Part shown: positions 26,457 to 34,303 of the stretch, one piece after another
Numbering within the stretch: position 1 is the stretch's first letter
Layout of the letters: every line of letters starts with the position of its first letter
Assembly (NCBI GenBank): GCA_028702135.1
Contig: JAQVPJ010000002.1
Coordinates: 62,001-126,000, forward strand
From: Eubacteriales bacterium
Lineage (GTDB): Bacteria; Bacillota; Clostridia; Oscillospirales; CAG-382
Direction: 5' to 3'
Length of the DNA stretch: 64,000 nucleotides
Notes under the pieces: model-generated
Told to the model about the DNA's origin: nothing
What the model saw: the letters and a program-made list of their open reading frames with translations, nothing else
Database searches by the model: none
Made by a program: the position numbers and the translations under genes

Positions 26457-27899
26457 ATGAATGATATGAAAAGAACCATTAAAGCGGTTGCGTTGCTTCT
26501 GCTAATAACCATATTGCTTTCACTTGCGTCCTGTGCTCAGAAGGAGACAGCGGTGCTTTCTTTTGAGGGCAGGGGTTTTCCGGTGTCGCAATTTGCGTTT
26601 ACACTCGCCGAGAGTAAAAGTGAGGTTGTGGATTATCATAATTATTACGGCGGTGATATTTCGCAGTACTGGTCTCAGACTCTGGACGGAAAAAATTATG
26701 CTGAACTGAGAAAGAACGCAACGCTCGATTACAACAAGATTCTGCTTATCGCCGATAAATTCTGCAGTGATTACAAGCTTGAGATAACCGACGACACTAT
26801 AATCGCAAAAATCGATGAGGTTATGGAGAAGATTACAACGGATTTTGGCGGTGAGGACGGTCTTACCATAACACTGTCGGAATACGGAATAACTAAAGAA
26901 CAGCTGAGGAATTATTACGAGAGCTTTCAACGTATTTTTCTGCTAAAGGAATATTGGTACGGCGAGAATGGTTCGATGTCTATTCCTGAGAGCGATGTGA
27001 ACGATTCCTTTTTTAAGAATTATTATAAGTTCGATGCAATGTCATATAACTATTATAAAACTAACGATAATAAGGAACAGATCGCCTTTTATTATGACTC
27101 AATTACCAATACGGACGCCCGTATCTATTTCGATGAGAATTATGTAAAAGTGCAGCATATTCTTTACAGCACTGTTGACACAAGCGGAAATGCTCTGTCA
27201 GACGAGAAGATCGCTCTTGCAAAACAGAACGCAAACGAATCATTTAATTCAATCGTTGCCGGTACAACCACCTTTGAGGAGGAGGGCAAGGACAATCCAG
27301 CATCCGAAACCAAGTATGTTATTACACACGGTGATATGGAAGAGGAATTTGAAAAAGCGTCCTTTGAGATGAAGTCAGATGAAATAAGGCTTGTAGAGAC
27401 AAAGTATGGTTATCATATTATAAAAAAGCTCAATATGGACGACGATGACTCTACGGGTAAACTTGAGGAAGTTAAGAATGCGATCAGCTTTGCGAGAACA
27501 AAAGCCAATGCAGAGGAAATGCTCGAGCAGCTCAAAGCAGGTACTGCACAGTTCGTAAAGGGTGGAGAGGACGCTGATTACAGTTTTTACTCTGATATGA
27601 TTTTTACTGACGGAGATTTCGGCGTCAAGGAATTTGAGGAAAAAATCAAGGCAATGAACGTCGGTGACTATGAGCTTATTGACATGGGCGAGATATACGG
27701 TTATTATGTTATAAAAAAGACCGAACTTAAATCAGAGGATATAGAAGATTATTACGACATCATCGAGGAAGAGCTTACAAACACAGCGTTTTATGCCTAT
27801 TTGGAATCGTTTTTTCCGTCTGTATCCATAAATGAGGAGGAAGTGGCAAAGTACGACATAACCACAATAAACCCCTTCCCGATATATAGAATAAACTAA
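26457..27899 (+). CDS. Secreted PpiC-type peptidyl-prolyl isomerase lipoprotein (PrsA/SurA-like)
   Basis: The 480-residue protein has a lipoprotein signal with the lipobox LLSLASC, so it is anchored outside the membrane. An N-terminal helical chaperone part (about residues 30-200) is followed by a parvulin domain beginning YVKVQHILYST and ending FEMKSDEIRLVETKYGYHIIKKL split across residues 290-330, typical of PrsA and SurA. A second half-domain near residues 400-430 (DMGEIYGYYVIKKTE) looks like a degenerate parvulin repeat. It likely helps fold exported proteins. GGAG 9 bases upstream supports the ATG at 26457. Confidence 0.85.
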   Translation: MNDMKRTIKAVALLLLITILLSLASCAQKETAVLSFEGRGFPVSQFAFTLAESKSEVVDYHNYYGGDISQYWSQTLDGKNYAELRKNATLDYNKILLIADKFCSDYKLEITDDTIIAKIDEVMEKITTDFGGEDGLTITLSEYGITKEQLRNYYESFQRIFLLKEYWYGENGSMSIPESDVNDSFFKNYYKFDAMSYNYYKTNDNKEQIAFYYDSITNTDARIYFDENYVKVQHILYSTVDTSGNALSDEKIALAKQNANESFNSIVAGTTTFEEEGKDNPASETKYVITHGDMEEEFEKASFEMKSDEIRLVETKYGYHIIKKLNMDDDDSTGKLEEVKNAISFARTKANAEEMLEQLKAGTAQFVKGGEDADYSFYSDMIFTDGDFGVKEFEEKIKAMNVGDYELIDMGEIYGYYVIKKTELKSEDIEDYYDIIEEELTNTAFYAYLESFFPSVSINEEEVAKYDITTINPFPIYRIN

Positions 27900-27953
27900 T
27901 ACAATTGAAAGGAATCACTTCATCTATCAGTATGAAGGATAAATAATATAGTA

Positions 27954-29123
27954 ATGACAAGCAAAGAAGTTTTCGACAATATCATCAGGGACTCCGTTTC
28001 GGTTTATTCCGCTGACGGACTCAAGGAGAAGCTTTTAAGCGGAAGAAAGCTGATAATAAAAATGGGGGCGGACCCCAGTAAGCCGGATCTGCATCTCGGT
28101 CATTCGGTGGTTTTGCGGAAACTCAAAATACTTCAGGATTTAGGACACGAGATAGTATTTGTGATAGGCGATTTCACCGCTATGATAGGCGACCCGACGG
28201 GCAAGAGCAAGACCCGCACTGCTCTGTCCTTTGAGCAAACAAGAGAGAACGCACGCAGCTATTATGAGCAGGTAACAAAGATACTCGATAAGGAAAAAAC
28301 AAAGATAACATACAATTCCGACTGGCTCGGCAAGATGAACTTTGCAGACGTGCTTTCACTCTGCGGCAAGTATACACTTGCACGGATTATGGAGCGCGAT
28401 GATTTTCAAAAGCGTTACAACCAAAATCAACCGATATCGATGAACGAACTGCTTTATCCGCTTATGCAGGGTTATGACTCGGTTGCTCTGCACGCAGATA
28501 TAGAGGTGGGTGGTACGGACCAGACCTTTAACCTTTTAGTGGGCAGGGAGCTTCAGAAGGATTACGGACAGCCGTCGCAGGAGGTTATTACATTCCCGCT
28601 GCTGCCCGGTTTGGACGGTTTTGAAAAGATGAGCAAGTCACTCGACAATTATATCGGTATAGACGAACCTGCCGAGATTATGTACGAAAAGTGCATGAAG
28701 GTTCCCGATAACCTACTAATCACCTATTTCAACCTGACCACGGACCTCAGTGAGGATAAATACCTTGAGCTTATCGGCAAAGATATACGAGCCGCTCACT
28801 TTTTGTACGCCGAGACTATAGTAAGATTATACCACGGCGAGGATGCAATCGCGCCGGCAGCGGAGCGTTACAGACGCATTGCACAGGGTGGAGTTCCCGA
28901 AAACATTGACGAATATGACGCTCAGAAAGGCAGCAGAATAACGCAGCTGCTTGTAAACGCCGGTCTTGCACCCTCCACAAGCGAGGCAAGGCGGCTAATT
29001 CAGGGTGGAGGTATTAAGCTTGACGGCGTACAGGTTTCAGACGTAAACGAAGTTATAAACAAATACGGCAGTTATATCATAAGCAAAGGCAAGAATAAGT
29101 TCGCAAAATTTAATGTAAAATAA
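27954..29123 (+). CDS. tyrS: Tyrosyl-tRNA synthetase (TyrZ-like form)
   Basis: The enzyme charges tRNA-Tyr. The 389-residue protein has the class I signature PDLHLGH, the substrate-recognising ADIEVGGTDQTFNLLVGRE (residues about 181-200), the KMSKS loop in GFEKMSKSLDNYIG and a C-terminal S4 RNA-binding domain with SEARRLIQGGGIKLDG. The motif DPTGKSKTR and the overall length match the second, TyrZ-type, bacterial form. Only 54 bases separate it from the upstream gene, so there is no room for a T-box leader. Confidence 0.95.
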   Translation: MTSKEVFDNIIRDSVSVYSADGLKEKLLSGRKLIIKMGADPSKPDLHLGHSVVLRKLKILQDLGHEIVFVIGDFTAMIGDPTGKSKTRTALSFEQTRENARSYYEQVTKILDKEKTKITYNSDWLGKMNFADVLSLCGKYTLARIMERDDFQKRYNQNQPISMNELLYPLMQGYDSVALHADIEVGGTDQTFNLLVGRELQKDYGQPSQEVITFPLLPGLDGFEKMSKSLDNYIGIDEPAEIMYEKCMKVPDNLLITYFNLTTDLSEDKYLELIGKDIRAAHFLYAETIVRLYHGEDAIAPAAERYRRIAQGGVPENIDEYDAQKGSRITQLLVNAGLAPSTSEARRLIQGGGIKLDGVQVSDVNEVINKYGSYIISKGKNKFAKFNVK

Positions 29124-29130
29124 AAAAATG

Positions 29131-29164
29131 ACGGCATATTTTATAAAACATAACAATATGCCGT
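29131..29164 (+). terminator. Terminator-like hairpin after tyrS
   Basis: ACGGCATATT (29131-29140) pairs perfectly with AATATGCCGT (29155-29164) over a 14-base loop. The following sequence TGTACTTTAT is only moderately T-rich. Confidence 0.55.
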
Positions 29165-29189
29165 TGTACTTTATATTGAGGAGATTTTT

Positions 29190-29804
29190 TTGAAAAAAGC
29201 GTTTATTTTCATTCTCATCGGAATTCTTTTACTCAGTACATGTGTATTCACTACCGGATGCGATAAACCAGTAATATATCTTTATCCCACAGAGGAGATG
29301 GATGTAAGTGTTAAGCTATATTTTGAAGGTGACCTTTTCTGCACCTATCCCGATTACAACGATGGATGGAACGTTACAGCGCGTCCCGACGGAACGCTGA
29401 TAAATAAAGCTGACGGAAAGGAGTACTCATACTTATTCTGGGAGGGATACTCCGACACCGAATACGATATGAGCAGAGGATTTGTCGTCAAGGGAGCAGA
29501 AACAGCGGCCTTTTTACAGGAAAAGCTCTCTTATCTCGGACTAACACCAAGGGAATATAATGAGTTTATTGTTTACTGGCTACCGAAGATGCAGGACAAC
29601 GAGTATAACCTCATCACCTTCCAGGGCGAAGCTTATACAGATAATGCCGTACTGGATATTTCACCGCAGCCCGACAGTATTTTAAGAGTGTTTATGGCAT
29701 ATAAACCGCTTGACGAATATATCGAGATTGAAGAGCAGGAACTAAACACCTTCAAAAGAGAAGGCTTCACTGTTATCGAATGGGGAGGCACTTCCGTAAA
29801 TTAA
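29190..29804 (+). CDS. Lipoprotein with KPVIYLYP domain (short copy)
   Basis: The 204-residue protein is a signal peptide with lipobox FTTGC joined almost directly to one domain of about 178 residues that starts KPVIYLYPTEEMDV. Conserved-looking features are YPDYNDGWNVTARPDG, YLFWEGYSDTEYD, SRGFVVKG and EFIVYWLPKMQDNEYN. I know this domain as a recurrent uncharacterised one in gut Clostridia, with no assigned function. TTG at 29190 follows GAGGAG. The domain is nearly identical to that of the next gene, differing in 9 of 540 bases. Confidence 0.8.
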   Translation: MKKAFIFILIGILLLSTCVFTTGCDKPVIYLYPTEEMDVSVKLYFEGDLFCTYPDYNDGWNVTARPDGTLINKADGKEYSYLFWEGYSDTEYDMSRGFVVKGAETAAFLQEKLSYLGLTPREYNEFIVYWLPKMQDNEYNLITFQGEAYTDNAVLDISPQPDSILRVFMAYKPLDEYIEIEEQELNTFKREGFTVIEWGGTSVN

Positions 29805-29818
29805 AAAAAGCGGGCGGA
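29265..29818 (+). repeat. Direct repeat, first copy (540-bp domain plus 3' flank)
   Basis: This segment recurs at 30444-30983 with a constant 1,179-base offset, without any insertion or deletion up to the stop codon. I count nine base differences in 540, eight of them synonymous and one Ile-to-Val. Similarity continues past the stop into the GCGGGCGGATTT of the terminator, where the second copy has one extra A. Confidence 0.95.
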
Positions 29819-29829
29819 TTTAAATCCGC
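29814..29829 (+). terminator. Palindromic hairpin after the short copy
   Basis: GCGGATTTAAATCCGC is a perfect 16-base palindrome just after the stop codon. No T run follows, so termination may be weak and some transcription may continue into the second gene. Confidence 0.4.
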
Positions 29830-29921
29830 ATACTATAATATTTTATTTTAAATGAAACAAAATACGATAATAACTGTACTATTATAATATCTTCTTTAAA
29901 TTTTTGGAAAGGATACAAGAA

Positions 29922-30983
29922 ATGAAGAAAATAATAATTGTTTTTGTTGTAATTCTGGTCTGCCTGAGCGTATTGTCTTGTAAAAAAGTTGCCGATAATT
30001 CATCAGATGTATCGTCAAAAGCACAGCAGACTATGAACACCGAATCAGATGAGCAATCTGTTGTTGAACTATCAAATGATGAAGTATCAAATGATGAAGT
30101 ATCAAATGTTGAGCTATCAAGTGATGAAGTATCGGATGACTTTACCGAGAGTTCCGATGAAGTTTCGAGTGTAGTTTCAGAGGAACCCACAGAACCAAAA
30201 TTACCGGATAAGAATTTTTTTGGAATAGTTTGCAATGTAGAAAAGGATGCAATCATAGTACAATATTATGATTACACAACGAAAACCAGTAATAACATTC
30301 GTGTAAAATGCAGTAATGCAGAAGAATTTTGCGAGTATGACGGCGTTATTATTACATATAGTGGAGTAGCAGATAGAAAAATCAGTGATAATTATTACGA
30401 AATTACAGCAAATAATGTGGTTCTTGAACCGGGTGCGGCAGAAAAACCAGTAATATATCTTTATCCCACAGAGGAGATGGATGTAAGCGTTAAGCTGTAT
30501 TTTGAAGGTGACCTTTTCTGCACCTATCCCGATTACAACGATGGATGGAACGTTACAGCGCGTCCCGACGGAACGCTGATAAATAAAGCTGACGGAAAGG
30601 AGTACTCATACTTATTCTGGGAGGGATACTCCGACACCGAATACGATATGAGCAGAGGATTTGTCGTCAAGGGAGCAGAAACAGCGGCTTTTTTACAGGA
30701 AAAGCTCTCTTATCTCGGACTAACACCAAGGGAATATAATGAGTTTATCGTTTACTGGTTACCGAAGATGCAGGACAACGAGTATAACCTCATCACCTTC
30801 CAGGGCGAAGCTTATACGGATAATGCCGTATTGGATATTTCACCGCAGCCCGACAGTATTTTAAGAGTGTTTATGGCATATAAACCGCTTGACGAATATG
30901 TCGAGATTGAAGAGCAGGAACTTAACACCTTCAAAAGAGAAGGCTTCACTGTTATCGAATGGGGAGGCACTTCCGTAAATTAA
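29922..30983 (+). CDS. Lipoprotein with Ser/Asp repeats, OB-like domain and KPVIYLYP domain (long copy)
   Basis: The 353-residue protein has a signal with lipobox SVLSC, then a flexible region with five-residue repeats (LSNDE, VSNDE, VSNVE, LSSDE), a beta-rich domain of about 80 residues (NFFGIVCNVEKDAIIVQYYD onward, possibly OB-fold) and the same KPVIYLYP domain as the preceding gene. ATG 29922 with AAAGGAT 9 bases upstream is preferred over a TTG at 29904. The stalk and extra domain suggest the shared domain is displayed further from the membrane. The function is unknown. Confidence 0.8.
   Translation: MKKIIIVFVVILVCLSVLSCKKVADNSSDVSSKAQQTMNTESDEQSVVELSNDEVSNDEVSNVELSSDEVSDDFTESSDEVSSVVSEEPTEPKLPDKNFFGIVCNVEKDAIIVQYYDYTTKTSNNIRVKCSNAEEFCEYDGVIITYSGVADRKISDNYYEITANNVVLEPGAAEKPVIYLYPTEEMDVSVKLYFEGDLFCTYPDYNDGWNVTARPDGTLINKADGKEYSYLFWEGYSDTEYDMSRGFVVKGAETAAFLQEKLSYLGLTPREYNEFIVYWLPKMQDNEYNLITFQGEAYTDNAVLDISPQPDSILRVFMAYKPLDEYVEIEEQELNTFKREGFTVIEWGGTSVN
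30069..30143 (+). repeat. In-frame 15-base tandem repeats
   Basis: Five 15-base units (starting at 30069, 30084, 30099, 30114 and 30129) of the form CTATCAAATGATGAA encode LSNDE/VSNDE-type pentapeptides. The second unit differs from the first by one base, later units by more. Confidence 0.85.
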
Positions 30984-30998
30984 AAAAAAGCGGGCGGA
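30444..30998 (+). repeat. Direct repeat, second copy
   Basis: This is the second copy of the 540-bp domain-coding repeat that begins at 29265, together with the first part of the following terminator. Confidence 0.95.
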
Positions 30999-31020
30999 TT
31001 TATTTCCGCCCGAAGTTTTA
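30991..31020. terminator. Bidirectional terminator
   Basis: CGGGCGGA (30991-30998) pairs with TCCGCCCG (31005-31012). On the plus strand TTTTA follows; on the minus strand, after the convergent acyltransferase-like gene, a run of eight Ts follows. Confidence 0.85.
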
Positions 31021-31899
31021 TTAAATGAAGAAAACACCTAACCCACCGCCGCACACATTTCCTTTTCTTAACCAGTCTATATAAGCACGTTGCAGCGATG
31101 TTCTTTGCGGCAGTTTTTCGATGTCCGAAGTTTCCGTTGTGCCAAAGATACGCCATAAACAGCTTCCCTTTTCGTCAACGGAGGATTCTATAATATCAAA
31201 GTCCTCCATAAAGGTGAGTATATTGGAGCCTTGAGGGAGGAACTCTTTGTGTTTGGGGTATAAAAGCCATGAAGAACACATAAAAGCGACAGGTTTGTCG
31301 ACAAAAATATCCTTATAAAATTCAGCCGCCTTCTGGTACGATGCATGACAATCCTCACGCTTTAGCGGTCCGGAAGAAGGGATATGAATATTAATAACCG
31401 TGTCCTTAGGGTTTAATGTAAAACCGTTTTTTGAATATGTTCCGGTGAATTCCGCTGTTTCAAATTGTAAACGACCTAAAGCAAAACGGGTAAGATTAAA
31501 AAACCTGTTAAACCACCAAGCGACAAAGGAACCCCAGATACCGTATATATTGTGGCACTCAAAGAGTTTCCATTTAAGGTCGGACATGGAGTCATAGAAG
31601 ATGTCATATGAAATTCGTTTTTCCGCATACAGCTGTCTTGTATGCTGGGATAGGAATATGAATAAAAGCAGATGCACCTCATATCTGTGTGCACCGGAGA
31701 GCTCGGCAACTTTATCCATTAAATCAAGAGCGGCATTATAATCATTGAGATTATTCTCGTTGTAAAGCAGTATCTGATTTCCGAAGATTTCTGCAGCCTC
31801 GCTGCTTTTCTCTATCCTGCGATAAGCGTTAAGTAACGCAAAAGCAGCTTCTTCTGGATACTGAAACTCTCTGAAGAAAAATTTTAAGTAGGATTCCAT
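31021..31899 (-). CDS. GNAT-like acyltransferase-domain protein
   Basis: The 292-residue protein has an all-helical N-terminal half (DYNAALDLMDKVAELSG and RISYDIFYDSMSDLKWK) and a C-terminal half with NIHIPSSGPLKREDCHAS, SSWLLYPKHKEFLPQGSNIL and the ending LPQRTSLQRAYIDWL then GGGLGVF. This resembles the two-domain NAT_N / GNAT_C proteins annotated as acyltransferase domain-containing in Firmicutes, whose substrate is not known. It stands alone, convergent with the lipoprotein pair. Confidence 0.6.
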   Translation of the reverse strand: MESYLKFFFREFQYPEEAAFALLNAYRRIEKSSEAAEIFGNQILLYNENNLNDYNAALDLMDKVAELSGAHRYEVHLLLFIFLSQHTRQLYAEKRISYDIFYDSMSDLKWKLFECHNIYGIWGSFVAWWFNRFFNLTRFALGRLQFETAEFTGTYSKNGFTLNPKDTVINIHIPSSGPLKREDCHASYQKAAEFYKDIFVDKPVAFMCSSWLLYPKHKEFLPQGSNILTFMEDFDIIESSVDEKGSCLWRIFGTTETSDIEKLPQRTSLQRAYIDWLRKGNVCGGGLGVFFI

Positions 31900-31966
31900 A
31901 AAAAAATTAACTCCGTTAAAAGAATATTTATATCATACTTAATATATAAAACTGTATTAGAAAGAC

Positions 31967-32497
31967 TTATAATTCGGCCTTTATTTTCCTTTTTGAAATA
32001 CTAACCCTGACTAACTCCGCAGCCGAGAGAATTACACTTAAGGCAAAAGGAAAATACTTATAATAATGACCTATGTCAACATATGATTTCAGCAAAAAAT
32101 TAAGAAAGCTGAAACGTATTGTCGTAAATTCCGCAAGCGCTAAATTCCTAAAATAATCCGTATTAAAGTAATTATACACAAAATCAAAGCCAACGGCGGT
32201 AACAATTATTATAACAGAAAAAACCAACATTTTCTTCCTGCTTTTTATTAAATATAAAAGCAAAAAAACGGTTAAGGAGATATATAAGAGTGACATTACA
32301 TAATTTGGTAGATACTTTACAACGTTTTCCCAGGAAAAAACAGTTTCCAAATGGTATGAAATATCATCTGTTCCCGGGATAACCGAACCAGCAGCATAAG
32401 AGCAGCTGTTATATGTAGATTTAATTGTAATCAGAGTATACCAAAAAGCTCCGATAGCTGAAAAAAACAAAGAAAAAGCGGGGAGAATTTTTTTCAT
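31967..32497 (-). CDS. Membrane protein, function unknown
   Basis: I do not recognise a family. The 176-residue protein has about four hydrophobic spans: residues 4-28, 60-84 (YVMSLLYISLTVFLLLYLI), 90-110 and 148-165, separated by short loops. The region between spans one and two (residues 30-57) is probably exposed. AAAGGATG lies before the ATG at 32497. It sits between two unrelated leftward genes, each more than 65 bases away, so it may be transcribed alone. Confidence 0.55.
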   Translation of the reverse strand: MKKILPAFSLFFSAIGAFWYTLITIKSTYNSCSYAAGSVIPGTDDISYHLETVFSWENVVKYLPNYVMSLLYISLTVFLLLYLIKSRKKMLVFSVIIIVTAVGFDFVYNYFNTDYFRNLALAEFTTIRFSFLNFLLKSYVDIGHYYKYFPFALSVILSAAELVRVSISKRKIKAEL

Positions 32498-32558
32498 ATG
32501 ATTTTCATCCTTTCAAATCGTTCTTATTATAATACAAAATTCATCAAATTGCAACACA

Positions 32559-32588
32559 AAAAGCGCAGGCTTATTTAGCCGCGCTTTT
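32559..32588. terminator. Bidirectional terminator after ferredoxin gene
   Basis: AAAAGCGC pairs with GCGCTTTT, with an inner GGC / GCC stem in the loop. It lies 24 bases beyond the ferredoxin stop. Confidence 0.75.
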
Positions 32589-32612
32589 CATATACACTAT
32601 GTATTTCGCTAT

Positions 32613-33338
32613 CTAATCCTCAAGTATATTTCCATCAACCGTAACAGTAAATACCTGCCATGGGATCATTTTTCCGCAGTTCTTTAAAGCATTCTTCGCC
32701 GCTGATTCCAAGCCGCCGCAGCAGGGAACTTCCATGCGTACTACGGTAACACTCTTGATGTCGTTATGTTCAAGAATTGCCGTAAGCTTCTCGGTATAAT
32801 CTCCTGCATCAAGTTTGGGGCAGCCAATCAGAGCTATTCGGTTTCGTATAAAACGGTTGTGAAAGCCTGCGTAAGCGTAAGCGGTGCAATCTGCGGCTAT
32901 CAGAAGGTTTGATCCTTCAAAATAAGGCGCATTGACAGGTACAAGTTTTATTTGTACGGGCCATTGACGCAGCATGCTCTGGGATTCTGTTACGGTCACG
33001 GCAGGCGTGGTAGCCACCACTCGGTTGATTGAGCGCGACTGCGTTCCGGGACAACCACAGGCAAGAGGTTTCTTTAATGAGGCTTCAAGGTCCGGTGCTT
33101 TTTCTGCACTCTTTTTTTTGACCGCCTCCTCGTTATATGGCAGAGCTTCGCGTTCTTCGAATGTAATCGCTCCGGTAGGACATACCGGAAGGCAGTTTCC
33201 CAACCCGTCGCAGTAATCATCGCGAATCAGTTTTGCCTTTCCGTCCGTAATCGCTATCGCACCCTCATGGCAGGCATCCGCACAAAGCCCGCAGCCGTTG
33301 CATTTTTCTTCATTTATTTTTATTATTTGTCTTTTCAT
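32613..33338 (-). CDS. 4Fe-4S ferredoxin-domain protein (Hcp-associated type)
   Basis: The 241-residue protein begins with two cluster-binding motifs, CNGCGLCADACHEGAI and CDGLGNCLPVCPTGAI, after which come further Cys motifs: ACGCPG, GCPKLD and VPCCGGLES. This architecture is typical of clostridial proteins usually encoded beside the hybrid cluster protein Hcp and a Crp/Fnr regulator, where it may donate electrons. No hcp gene lies within this window. It is divergent from a Crp/Fnr regulator across a 119-base gap with overlapping promoter elements. Confidence 0.8.
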   Translation of the reverse strand: MKRQIIKINEEKCNGCGLCADACHEGAIAITDGKAKLIRDDYCDGLGNCLPVCPTGAITFEEREALPYNEEAVKKKSAEKAPDLEASLKKPLACGCPGTQSRSINRVVATTPAVTVTESQSMLRQWPVQIKLVPVNAPYFEGSNLLIAADCTAYAYAGFHNRFIRNRIALIGCPKLDAGDYTEKLTAILEHNDIKSVTVVRMEVPCCGGLESAAKNALKNCGKMIPWQVFTVTVDGNILED

Positions 33339-33385
33339 TTATTCCCGCTCCTTCTTCATAATGTTTTTATGTGATGAATTGTATC

Positions 33386-33414
33386 TTGACTTTCTGAACT
33401 CATTATAATATAAT
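33386..33414 (+). promoter_or_regulatory. Promoter of Crp/Fnr regulator gene
   Basis: TTGACT (33386-33391) and TATAAT (33409-33414) are 17 bases apart. Because the -10 region is the palindromic ATTATAATATAAT, a divergent -10 for the ferredoxin gene probably overlaps it. Confidence 0.65.
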
Positions 33415-33428
33415 AAGTAAAAAAGGTA

Positions 33429-33444
33429 TGTTGTTTTTACAACA
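33429..33444. promoter_or_regulatory. Probable operator of the Crp/Fnr regulator
   Basis: The perfect inverted repeat TGTTGT-TTTT-ACAACA lies about 8 bases after the predicted transcript start of the regulator gene, a typical place for autorepression. Its size and dyad symmetry fit a Crp/Fnr dimer. Confidence 0.55.
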
Positions 33445-33457
33445 AAAAGGATGATAA

Positions 33458-34123
33458 ATGAAAAATACAAAAATAAACGGATGTATGCTTTTCAGAGATA
33501 TCAGTGAAACCGAGCTTAATAAACTTCTTGAATGCATAAAACCGACTGTGAAGTTCTATAAAAAGGGTGAAATCATACTTTCTGAGGGTGACTATATAAA
33601 TACTATCGGTGTCGTCGTTTCTGGAGCCGTGCAGATTATAAGGGAGGATTTTTATGGAAACAGGAGTATCCTTGCCGAAATCGGTGTGAACGGAACTTTT
33701 GCCGAGACCTTTCCCTTTGTAAAGGTGGAACGACTGCCTGTAAGTGTTGCTGCAGAGACAAACTGTGAGATTATGTTTATTGACCACATAGCTATAACCA
33801 CAGGCTGCGCGGAAGCCTGCGGTTTCCATTCAAAAATGATTGAGAATCTTTTACATATAATCGCGAAAAAAAACTTGGAGTTAAGCGAAAAAATCCAGCA
33901 TATGTCTGAGCGTAATACAAGGGATAAGCTGCTTTCTTATCTTTTCACACAAGCTAAGGAGGCAGGTTCGAGAGATTTTTCAATCCCATTCGACCGTCAG
34001 GAGCTTGCAGATTATCTTTGTGTTGAACGAAGTGCTATGTCAAACGAGCTGTCAAAGCTTCGAAGAGAGGGTATAATAGAGTGCAAAAAAAATAATTTTA
34101 AAATTTTGCGAAAACAGGTATAA
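33458..34123 (+). CDS. Crp/Fnr family transcriptional regulator
   Basis: The 221-residue protein has a cupin sensor domain (LSEGDYINTIGVVVSGAVQI, residues about 44-63; AEIGVNGTFAETFPF), the long dimerisation helix (ENLLHIIAKKNLELSEKIQ) and a C-terminal winged helix with FDRQELADYLCVERSAMSNE as recognition region. The pairing with the divergent ferredoxin gene suggests an HcpR-like regulator responding to nitric oxide or redox stress; the ligand cannot be read from the sequence. It is presumably autoregulated through the palindrome at 33429. Confidence 0.88.
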   Translation: MKNTKINGCMLFRDISETELNKLLECIKPTVKFYKKGEIILSEGDYINTIGVVVSGAVQIIREDFYGNRSILAEIGVNGTFAETFPFVKVERLPVSVAAETNCEIMFIDHIAITTGCAEACGFHSKMIENLLHIIAKKNLELSEKIQHMSERNTRDKLLSYLFTQAKEAGSRDFSIPFDRQELADYLCVERSAMSNELSKLRREGIIECKKNNFKILRKQV

Positions 34124-34210
34124 AAACCACACATAGTGAATATATAGTTAGTACTGACGGGTGTTTTTTATATCCGGACATGCCAAAGGTGATTTAAAAT
34201 AAGTATTATT

Positions 34211-34280
34211 ATTTACAGCGAACCGAAGTTCGCCGTAAATAAATGTTATATCGCCCGTTGCCGACCTGCGGCAGCGGGCG
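34211..34280. other. Two adjacent strong hairpins between convergent genes
   Basis: Hairpin 1 (34211-34240) is ATTTAC / GTAAAT, one mismatch, then GCGAAC-CGAA-GTTCGC. Hairpin 2 (34252-34280) is a 12-pair stem CGCCCGTTGCCG / CGGCAGCGGGCG with one G-T pair and loop ACCTG. Neither is followed by a T run on either strand, so they may protect 3' ends or act as factor-dependent terminators for the convergent Crp/Fnr and DUF2892 genes. Confidence 0.7.
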
Positions 34281-34303
34281 AAGCTGTTAATTACTGAAAA
34301 AGC

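Noticed and set aside
27900-27953. Possible T-box leader for tyrS
   Set aside because: Only 54 bases separate tyrS from the preceding gene and no T-box core sequence is present.
29882-30256. 124-codon Ser/Thr-rich minus-strand frame
   Set aside because: It is the mirror of the Asp/Ser repeat stalk of the long lipoprotein; the repeat keeps the opposite strand open.
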